From: Candidatus Cloacimonadota bacterium
GTDB lineage: Bacteria; Cloacimonadota; Cloacimonadia; JGIOTU-2
Assembly (NCBI GenBank): GCA_014382685.1
Contig: JACNJG010000077.1
Coordinates: 1 to 13,127 of the forward strand
Length of the DNA: 13,127 bases
Reading direction: 5' to 3'
Part shown: positions 1 through 4,832 of the stretch, one piece after another
How positions within the stretch are numbered: the stretch's first letter is position 1
Layout of the letters: the number at the start of each line of letters is the position of its first letter
The notes under the pieces: model-generated
What the model saw: only the letters and a program-made list of their open reading frames with translations
What the model was told of the DNA's origin: nothing
The model's database searches: none
Translations under genes and position numbers: made by a program

Positions 1-30
1 AAAATAGGTAAAAAGTTAGGGGTGATTTAA
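1..30 (+). CDS. 3' end of a KBL/BioF-type PLP-dependent enzyme gene (partial, continues left of the window)
   Basis: Reading frame 1 gives the last nine residues KIGKKLGVI followed by TAA at 28-30. Alone this would mean little, but the same codons end a 58-codon stretch at 2613-2786 that carries the C-terminal signature of 2-amino-3-ketobutyrate CoA ligase / 8-amino-7-oxononanoate synthase-like enzymes (fold-type I PLP enzymes). This copy is likely the end of the intact gene, because its body would lie upstream of base 1, but I cannot see that. It is oriented opposite to every intact gene in the window. Confidence 0.7.
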   Translation, partial: KIGKKLGVI

Positions 31-31
31 G
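1..31 (+). repeat. Direct repeat, left copy (matches 2757-2787)
   Basis: These 31 bases are identical to 2757-2787, in the same orientation. Identity ends at base 32, where this copy continues into the restriction-modification segment and the other into a terminator-like hairpin. The match runs into the left window edge, so the true repeat may be as long as the roughly 180 bp gene fragment at 2604-2786. The two copies bracket the restriction-modification operon at a spacing of 2756 bp. Confidence 0.9.
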
Positions 32-57
32 GTTTCGAGCTTACATTCATTTAGGAG

Positions 58-73
58 CGTTATAGGGATAACG
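58..73. other. Perfect short inverted repeat (6-bp stem, 4-nt loop)
   Basis: CGTTAT at 58-63 pairs with ATAACG at 68-73 around the loop AGGG. It lies about 24 bp beyond the stop of the endonuclease gene (minus strand) and 27 bp from the duplicated gene end. No T-run follows on the minus strand, so it is not a convincing intrinsic terminator. It could be a boundary or recombination structure of the inserted segment, or chance. Confidence 0.45.
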
Positions 74-96
74 TGCAGGTGAATTAATTGTTTTGA

Positions 97-879
97 TTAC
101 CTTTTATTAAATCTTTTAAAATAATCGTCTATCTCAGTTCTCATTTCAATACCCACACGCTCAAAGCAGTCTAATAAACAGTTATATGCTCCTTTACCAC
201 CTAAAAAATCCCAAAATTCTTCTGCCACTTTTAATTCATTATCTAAGTCAAGCATACCTGCCATTGTCCACCGACTGTATTTTTTTGGCGCATAAGGATT
301 ATAAGGTATTGCTATCAAAGTATTAACCTTAGCATCTGGATTTTGTGCTAAAATTACTGCTACCCATTCCAAAAGAGTTCGTTTAAATTCCTTAAATCCT
401 CCCTTATTGGGTTTTGCTGTTTTGATATCAAATAAATATAATTCGCCGTAAACACTTTCGAGAAAAACATCTATCATTGTTGGTTTTACTGTTCGCATTT
501 CCCCTTCTTGGCATACTTTTCTGATTGTTTCAATTTCTTTTGTTTTATTTGGTTGAATTGTTGCAGCAGTCAATTCATCCATGATTTTTTGTATTTCAAA
601 TTGAGCCGCTGTACTTATTTTATCACCAACTATAACATGCTTTTCGGCTTTTATAAAATAATGTTTGGCTAATGCAATGGCTACAGGCTCAAAGATTGTT
701 GTTCCAAAATTGGTATTTAGTGAATGGATAAAGGAATATAGGGCAAGTCTATCCTTACCTAACAGTCTAGTATGAAAAGGCATTACAGCCGGTTCTGGAT
801 TATATTTTTCAAAACGATTCCTCAAACTTGTACTTATTGTTTCTTCAATTAATTCTATTTGTTTTCTCGACAATGCCAT
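97..879 (-). CDS. Type II restriction endonuclease, TdeIII-like
   Basis: This 260-residue protein resembles the TdeIII family of type II endonucleases. I recognise the family from the overall sequence, including GKDRLALYSFIHSLNTNFGT near residues 41-60, EFKRTLLEWVAV near 164-175 and the EEFWDFLGGKGAY stretch near 220-232. A PD-(D/E)xK-like core is visible: D137 in MIDVFL, then D151-I-K153 in LYLFDIKTAK. Family members I know of cut GGNCC; that specificity is from family knowledge and is not shown by the sequence. The ATG at 879 is preceded by AAGGAG with 8-nt spacing, and that ribosome site lies inside the last codons of the methyltransferase gene two bases upstream. This suggests coupled translation with methyltransferase made first. 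The length is complete for the family. Confidence 0.85.
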   Translation of the reverse strand: MALSRKQIELIEETISTSLRNRFEKYNPEPAVMPFHTRLLGKDRLALYSFIHSLNTNFGTTIFEPVAIALAKHYFIKAEKHVIVGDKISTAAQFEIQKIMDELTAATIQPNKTKEIETIRKVCQEGEMRTVKPTMIDVFLESVYGELYLFDIKTAKPNKGGFKEFKRTLLEWVAVILAQNPDAKVNTLIAIPYNPYAPKKYSRWTMAGMLDLDNELKVAEEFWDFLGGKGAYNCLLDCFERVGIEMRTEIDDYFKRFNKR

Positions 880-881
880 AA

Positions 882-2459
882 TTACATCTCCTTCATATGA
901 AATATTATTTCTGCATAAGCCGACCTATCTTTTTCAACACGATTTAAAACAGGTCTTTTGTATTCATTAACAATTTTCATGTTAGATAGTTCAGCAATTT
1001 TGGGGTAAAGACCATATTTATCATTGGCTACCAAAAACACATCATAATCTTGTTTCAAAAATTGTTTACAATTATTCAAAACATCAGAAATACCTTTGAT
1101 ATAAGATTTTCTTGCTTCTAATCCTTGGCCATTGTATAAAGGGCCAATCTCCAATTCATCTTTTCTTTCAAAGCCAAATAAATCATAAGCATAGGCATGT
1201 TGTTCATGATAATTTATTAAACCAACATATGGCGGACTTGAAAAGATTCCATCTATCTTATTTTTTTTAATTAACTTGCCAAATTGAGGATACTTTTCTA
1301 CTAATTCTTTAACTATATTAATTGTTCTACTATCACCCACTAAACATTTTTGGAAAGTATCTGTCCTAAGTTGATTGAATTGAATAACTCGTTTAATTGT
1401 GTCTTGTGTATATCTTTGCCACCAGCTTAATATTGAAAAAAGGGGCTTACACATTTTTCCATGTTTTTTACAATAATAAGTTGTGGTTACAGGTTCTTTT
1501 AATGTTCCTAAGTCGACATGAGTTGTTGCACGGCACGAACGGATAGTTCGGCTTAATATTAAAGCAAGGAGTTTTTTCGTATTTTGATTTTTAATTGATT
1601 TGATTTGTTCAAAAACAAAATCAATTTCATCTCTAACGACTTTAAGAAACCATTTATCCAGAAATGAAATGTCTTTTTCCTGTTTCAATAAAATTTTATA
1701 ATCATCTATAAGCTTGTAGTAAATTTTTAAAAATTCTTCGGATTTTTCTTTACCGTATAATTTTTCATTTATCTCTTTTTGTCTGACTTTATACTTATAT
1801 TCTGGAGAAGGAAAAAAGTCACTATTAAATTTTTTTAACTCGCCCAATAGTTTATTCTCAAATTTTACATTGCTTTTTTCTTTCTGAAAATTTTTAAGTT
1901 TTTTTGTAATTATATCAGCCGTTTCTCGGACATCGTTAATGTCATATTTTCCGACTTTAACATTACTTATAAAAGCATTAAATGCAGAAACATCAACTCC
2001 AATTGAATTTAAATTTAATTCATTGGCCTGTACAAGCGTTGTTCCACAACCACAAAAAGGATCTAAGATAATATCCCCTGCGTTGAAAAATGATTTATCT
2101 TTAAAATTATCGGTATGCTTATCCAAAAAATATTCAACGAGCTGTGGAATAAATTTTCCTTTATAAGGATGCAATCTATGGACATGCTTCGTTGTTTCAG
2201 ATTCTTTATACTCAGAAAAAGACAAATTCCAGTTTAGATCATTTCCCAACTGTTTTTTCCATCGGTCTTCTCTTGTCTCATAATGCGAATTGTAATATTC
2301 TTCTAAATCATGCCTATTGACAAAAGTATTTCCATTGTCTCCCTTTCTATGTATTCTTCCATATTGAATTAAATATGATATATTTGATGGAGTAACGTTT
2401 TTGCCGATATATTTGGATGCCCAGATACTTGCATCTTTTATTGTCATCAAATCTTGCAT
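882..2459 (-). CDS. Type II DNA methyltransferase (SPPY type, probably N4-cytosine)
   Basis: The protein has 525 residues from the chosen ATG. Residues 1-60 look like a small helix-turn-helix of the MerR/excisionase style. Motif X-like HPYKGKFIP is at 97-105, and the S-adenosylmethionine-binding motif I DPFCGCGTT at 133-141. A long central region (about 170-400), probably target recognition, contains a CxxHGKMC cluster. The catalytic motif IV SSPPY is at 407-411. The order X-I-long insert-IV suits an alpha-like arrangement, and SPPY favours N4-cytosine methylation. A TTG codon 24 bases upstream would extend it, but AAGGA with 10-nt spacing precedes the ATG at 2459, so I prefer that start. It is the first gene of a two-gene operon with the endonuclease and protects host sites from it. 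No controller protein is present. Base composition is markedly AT-rich. Confidence 0.87.
   Translation of the reverse strand: MQDLMTIKDASIWASKYIGKNVTPSNISYLIQYGRIHRKGDNGNTFVNRHDLEEYYNSHYETREDRWKKQLGNDLNWNLSFSEYKESETTKHVHRLHPYKGKFIPQLVEYFLDKHTDNFKDKSFFNAGDIILDPFCGCGTTLVQANELNLNSIGVDVSAFNAFISNVKVGKYDINDVRETADIITKKLKNFQKEKSNVKFENKLLGELKKFNSDFFPSPEYKYKVRQKEINEKLYGKEKSEEFLKIYYKLIDDYKILLKQEKDISFLDKWFLKVVRDEIDFVFEQIKSIKNQNTKKLLALILSRTIRSCRATTHVDLGTLKEPVTTTYYCKKHGKMCKPLFSILSWWQRYTQDTIKRVIQFNQLRTDTFQKCLVGDSRTINIVKELVEKYPQFGKLIKKNKIDGIFSSPPYVGLINYHEQHAYAYDLFGFERKDELEIGPLYNGQGLEARKSYIKGISDVLNNCKQFLKQDYDVFLVANDKYGLYPKIAELSNMKIVNEYKRPVLNRVEKDRSAYAEIIFHMKEM
888..893 (-). promoter_or_regulatory. Ribosome binding site of the endonuclease, embedded in the methyltransferase 3' end
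   Basis: On the minus strand AAGGAG encodes the K and E codons of the methyltransferase C-terminus (MKEM) and sits 8 nt before the endonuclease ATG. The intergenic gap is 2 nt. Translation of the methyltransferase end would cross this site, which is consistent with coupled expression. Confidence 0.75.
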
Positions 2460-2513
2460 ATTTAACTTTTCCTTAATTACCAAATTTATTTTTATATTTC
2501 AAGCCCAGAACAT

Positions 2514-2554
2514 ATTGATAAAAATGAAAAAGACAGAATCATCGTCAATAAAAA
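2514..2554 (-). promoter_or_regulatory. 41-bp dispersed element with TTGACG box, probable promoter of the restriction-modification operon (copy A)
   Basis: This segment matches 8183-8223 at about 36 of 41 positions, with an exact 15-nt block at one end and an exact 12-nt block at the other. On the minus strand it contains TTGACG (2548-2543), a good -35 box, 55 bp upstream of the preferred methyltransferase start's ribosome site region. The -10 is weaker: CATTTT or ATTTTT at 16-17 nt spacing. Both copies lie upstream of a minus-strand accessory operon in the same orientation. That favours a promoter or operator, though a boundary sequence of mobile segments is possible. Confidence 0.5.
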
Positions 2555-2560
2555 TATAGT

Positions 2561-2583
2561 AAATAATAATCTCATTATTATTT
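2561..2583. other. Perfect AT-only inverted repeat (10-bp stem, CTC loop)
   Basis: AAATAATAAT at 2561-2570 is the exact reverse complement of ATTATTATTT at 2574-2583, around a CTC loop. It sits just upstream of the TTGACG box of element A and 20 bp from the junction with the duplicated gene fragment. It could be an operator or a cruciform-prone site. On the plus strand it is followed by a short T-rich stretch, so a weak terminator cannot be excluded. Confidence 0.5.
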
Positions 2584-2603
2584 TTATATCAGCTGTTAAA
2601 TAG

Positions 2604-2786
2604 CCCTTTAAGATGTGGCGTTTGCTCGCTGATGACGGCGTGTTCATTAATCCTGTTATACCTCCCGCAGTTCCGCCGAATGACTGTCTCATCAGAACCA
2701 GTTTTATGGCTACTCATACCGACGACCAGCTCAATATGGCACTTGAAAAGTTTGATAAAATAGGTAAAAAGTTAGGGGTGATTTAA
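2604..2786 (+). pseudogene. Duplicated 3' fragment of a KBL/BioF-type PLP enzyme gene
   Basis: An open frame runs from 2604, just after an in-frame TAG at 2601-2603, to TAA at 2784-2786. From residue 4 it reads MWRLLADDGVFINPVIPPAV, then RTSFMATHTDDQL, and ends KFDKIGKKLGVI. This is the C-terminal domain signature of 2-amino-3-ketobutyrate CoA ligase / 8-amino-7-oxononanoate synthase / serine palmitoyltransferase-like PLP enzymes: the small-domain strand with VNPVxPPAVPP, then RTSxMATHT. The catalytic lysine domain (over 300 residues) is missing, so it cannot be functional. Homology probably begins at TTTAAG (2607-2612), reading F-K-M-W. Codon use is visibly GC-richer than the flanking accessory genes. 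The last 31 bases match 1-31 exactly, pointing to duplication upon insertion of the restriction-modification segment. Confidence 0.85.
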
Positions 2787-2787
2787 G
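2757..2787 (+). repeat. Direct repeat, right copy (matches 1-31)
   Basis: This is identical to bases 1-31 and lies at the end of the duplicated gene fragment. It is the only part of the fragment whose partner falls within the window. Identity stops one base after the stop codon. Confidence 0.9.
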
Positions 2788-2802
2788 AAATTATTATAAA
2801 AT

Positions 2803-2823
2803 TTTGTGGTTTCGCACCACAAA
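2803..2823. terminator. Hairpin between convergent gene ends, probable intrinsic terminator
   Basis: TTTGTGGT at 2803-2810 pairs with ACCACAAA at 2816-2823 around TTCGC, an 8-bp stem. It lies between the plus-strand PLP-enzyme end (2786) and the minus-strand PIN gene stop (2836). On the minus strand it is followed by an ATTTTATAAT stretch, giving a modest U-tract for the toxin operon. It may also have been the original terminator of the PLP-enzyme gene. Confidence 0.6.
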
Positions 2824-2835
2824 TATATTCAACAA

Positions 2836-3261
2836 TTATATGTTTTCGGGAAAAATGAGAGGTATGATATTTCTCATATTTTTTCTGTAGATTTTGAAAT
2901 CGGTATCTAACGTACAAATCACACTATCGGATATTTGCTCAGAAAGTCTCACAAGGCACGCATCAGCTAAGGACATGGGAATATTCTTATATTTTTCTAA
3001 TAATTTTTTTATTGAGACGATTTCAGACTGAAGATCGAAGGGCAATAATACTAACTCCCGCTCAACAAGCTCTAAAACATTAGATGCTCCATCTGTGAAA
3101 TTTTTAAGTAAATAGCAAGCTTCCGAAATTACAGATTCACAGGTTATGAGAGGTGGTGTCAGAAGTGAGAACTGTGTTTTTGCCCAATCATGATATGTAT
3201 CATTCTTATTTAAAAAAGCTACTATCGGACCTGTATCGAGTATAACCCTCTTTTGCTTCAT
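2836..3261 (-). CDS. PIN-domain ribonuclease toxin (VapC-like)
   Basis: This 141-residue single-domain PIN protein has the expected acidic residues: D9 in VILDTGPIV, E47 in VISEACYLL, D100 in MSLADACLV and D119/D121 in CTLDTDF. PIN toxins of type II toxin-antitoxin systems are magnesium-dependent RNases that cleave RNA, often tRNA or rRNA. Its start overlaps the end of the upstream antitoxin gene by 4 nt (ATGA), the usual arrangement for coupled antitoxin-first expression. The length is typical and all motifs are intact, so it should be active. The RNA target cannot be told from sequence. Confidence 0.88.
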   Translation of the reverse strand: MKQKRVILDTGPIVAFLNKNDTYHDWAKTQFSLLTPPLITCESVISEACYLLKNFTDGASNVLELVERELVLLPFDLQSEIVSIKKLLEKYKNIPMSLADACLVRLSEQISDSVICTLDTDFKIYRKNMRNIIPLIFPENI

Positions 3262-3497
3262 GAGCCATAACCTTCGAGATGAGATTTGCTTGTAGAAAGA
3301 TCAGAAGGGGCTTTGATACTACCTGCCAGATCTTCAGCAAGATCGAAGAATGAGCCCGACAATAATACTTTATCTTTTGAAAAATATTCAACAAGTGCCT
3401 TACGAACAATATCAGATTTACTCAAACCTTGCTTTTTTGCAAGATTATTGAGCTGAGTCTTAATTATTTCCGGCACTTTTAAGGTTAATATATCCAT
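3258..3497 (-). CDS. Ribbon-helix-helix (CopG-type) antitoxin
   Basis: The protein has 79 residues. The N-terminal part (ILTLKVPEIIKTQLNNLAKK, then LSKSDIVRKALVEYF, about residues 3-39) has the beta-strand plus two-helix pattern of ribbon-helix-helix DNA-binding proteins. The C-terminal tail, with SFFDLAEDLAGSIKAPSDLS, HLEGYGS at its end, is the type that wraps PIN toxins; the same DLAGDLxGxxxGPSDLSTN-like tail recurs in antitoxins paired with PIN proteins. An AGGAG ribosome site 6 nt upstream supports the start at 3497. The pair is probably autoregulated through the direct repeats just upstream. Confidence 0.87.
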   Translation of the reverse strand: MDILTLKVPEIIKTQLNNLAKKQGLSKSDIVRKALVEYFSKDKVLLSGSFFDLAEDLAGSIKAPSDLSTSKSHLEGYGS

Positions 3498-3510
3498 TGT
3501 AAACTCCTAT

Positions 3511-3541
3511 CGTAATACGAATATGTCAAAAAGGTAATACG
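3511..3541 (-). promoter_or_regulatory. Paired GTAATACG operator-like repeats upstream of the toxin-antitoxin operon
   Basis: GTAATACG occurs at 3512-3519 and again at 3534-3541, 22 bp apart, about two helical turns. The first copy is extended to the near-palindrome CGTAATACG (3511-3519). The repeats end 14 bp before the antitoxin start. Ribbon-helix-helix antitoxins commonly bind such paired short repeats, so these are the likely autorepression sites. Confidence 0.65.
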
Positions 3542-3558
3542 CAGTTAAGGAATGTCAA
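3531..3558 (-). promoter_or_regulatory. Putative promoter of the toxin-antitoxin operon
   Basis: On the minus strand a consensus TTGACA (3558-3553) is followed after 16 nt by TACCTT (3536-3531), a poor -10 box that overlaps the second GTAATACG repeat. An alternative upstream is TTGTTT, 17 nt, TAAAAT. Binding of antitoxin to the repeats would occlude the first option. The -10 is not strong enough to choose firmly. Confidence 0.4.
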
Positions 3559-3588
3559 TATTTTAGCACAGATATTATCAACAAACAA

Positions 3589-3631
3589 TTTGAGAAAAGT
3601 ATAGATTAGGAAGAATTGGGGGGTGATTTAA
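3589..3631 (+). repeat. Possible decayed third copy of the PLP-enzyme gene end
   Basis: The last 12 bases, GGGGTGATTTAA (3620-3631), are identical to the terminal 12 bases of the two gene-end copies (19-30 and 2775-2786). The block begins with TTTGAGAAAA, like TTTGATAAAA at 2751-2760. Between these the sequence is interrupted by indels and stops, as expected of a degraded remnant. It contains a run of six G in otherwise AT-rich DNA. It sits at the boundary between the toxin-antitoxin segment and the RecQ/DprA segment. The short exact match makes this suggestive, not proven. Confidence 0.45.
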
Positions 3632-3731
3632 AAAGAAAGTTTGATTAGTGAATTGTCAACAATAGATTACCGCTGGTCTTATTTATTTTTTAAATTAATA
3701 TCCGCCTGAATGGTGATCGGAAAAGCTCATC

Positions 3732-4832
3732 TTACAGACATGATAACTGGGCTTCTTTAGATACTTTAAGTTTGAAAATTTTCTTCCCATTTATATTCTC
3801 TGTTGTAATAAACGATAATTCATATAATATCTTCGACAATTTTTGTGTATTAATATCAATTTGTACTTTTTCTTTAATCTCTTGTGCTGAAAGTGGGGAA
3901 GTGAGAATACTTTTCACTTTTGCTTCAAAATTTTCTAATTCTTCATGATGTTCAACCTTCCCATTATTATCAAGGGGAATAGCACCCTTCATTATCAGCA
4001 AATTATTGGCATTATCCTCGTTTTCATCAGCAACCCGAACATAAACCTCACGCCCCTTCTTCAAACCATCTATTACGCCTGACCAAGTCCCACCTTTTGA
4101 GTCAGATTCCGCAACGAATATTTTTTCCGCCAATCCATAAATATAAACATTCCGACCCATTGCAAGACCAACTGACCATGGCACTCGTGGATGGTATGTG
4201 CTGACAACCAATATATCACCATCAATTATTTGTGAGTAATATTTCTTAAATCCACTTGCAAATGTCATAATGCCTTGAGGTAAAACAATAATACTTCTAC
4301 CGTGAGCTTTAAGTGTTTCTTCCAATGAAGTTCTATCGACACCCTTTGCAAATCCACTGACAACAACTTCAAAATTTTTCACCGCATTTTGAGCGACATT
4401 TTTTGTGAATTTTAGCGAAACATCAGTTGCCTTTCTTGAGCCAACAATTGCAATTGAAGGTTCCTTGAGTAAATTTTTATTGCCTTTAACATAGAGTAAC
4501 GGCGGAGAGTATTTGAGTTTTAAATTGTTTTTTAATACTGGAGAGTATTCATTATAACTGAATGGAATCAACTCAAAACCTTGATTAAGTAAATCTTCCA
4601 CCAGAAAAGAATAATTGGGAAGTTCTGTTTTAGCAACATCAAGGTTGATCACCTCCTTTTGATTCAAATCAAATTCGTTTTGCCAATCATTCTTATCTAA
4701 ATCGAAAAATTCTGCAAAAGTTATTTTCTTTTCCTGCAAAATATCTACGATCAAACGATTGATTTTTTCAGTTCGCCACCGAGGTAAATGGGCTAATGCC
4801 ATCCAATAAGCGTATTGCTGAATTTCATTCAT
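3732..4832 (-). CDS. DprA/Smf-like DNA-processing protein (divergent)
   Basis: The protein has 366 residues. Residues 1-60 form a helical region that could be the SAM/HhH-like N-terminal domain of DprA. The Rossmann-like core starts near 110 with the DprA signatures IAIVGSRKAT (127-136) and VVVSGFAKGVDR (156-167), then VLPQGI (183-188), AMGRN (224-228), and VAESDSKGGTWSG (240-252). Residues about 315-360 look like a winged helix. Canonical DprA binds single-stranded DNA and loads RecA during transformation. This copy departs from it: the usual AH after SGxAxGID is replaced by TSL, and the SGS/SGT segment reads KGGTW. ATG at 4832 directly abuts the upstream helicase stop (TAA ATG), with a strong AGGTGGAG ribosome site 8 nt away. 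The two genes are thus tightly coupled, suggesting a dedicated partner of the helicase rather than the housekeeping DprA. Confidence 0.82.
   Translation of the reverse strand: MNEIQQYAYWMALAHLPRWRTEKINRLIVDILQEKKITFAEFFDLDKNDWQNEFDLNQKEVINLDVAKTELPNYSFLVEDLLNQGFELIPFSYNEYSPVLKNNLKLKYSPPLLYVKGNKNLLKEPSIAIVGSRKATDVSLKFTKNVAQNAVKNFEVVVSGFAKGVDRTSLEETLKAHGRSIIVLPQGIMTFASGFKKYYSQIIDGDILVVSTYHPRVPWSVGLAMGRNVYIYGLAEKIFVAESDSKGGTWSGVIDGLKKGREVYVRVADENEDNANNLLIMKGAIPLDNNGKVEHHEELENFEAKVKSILTSPLSAQEIKEKVQIDINTQKLSKILYELSFITTENINGKKIFKLKVSKEAQLSCL

Noticed and set aside
63..72. TAGGGATAAC, the first half of the I-SceI homing endonuclease site
   Set aside because: Only the first ten bases match and the remainder diverges. 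No intron, intein or homing endonuclease gene is near, so I treat it as chance within the small palindrome.
2460..2483. Upstream TTG start extending the methyltransferase by 8 residues
   Set aside because: The ATG at 2459 has a proper AAGGA site at 10 nt, while the TTG has no ribosome site, and the extra residues overlap that site.
2492..2692. A 66-codon minus-strand frame
   Set aside because: It runs antisense through the clearly recognisable PLP-enzyme fragment and through the promoter region of the methyltransferase. Its composition is not protein-like.
3206..3409. A 67-codon minus-strand frame between the toxin and antitoxin genes
   Set aside because: It lies in another frame across two well-supported genes and has no recognisable features.
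3632..3731. Minus-strand TTGACA downstream of the DprA-like stop as a second promoter for the toxin-antitoxin operon
   Set aside because: It is about 150 bp from the antitoxin start, lacks a good -10, and a nearer TTGACA overlapping the operator repeats is more plausible.
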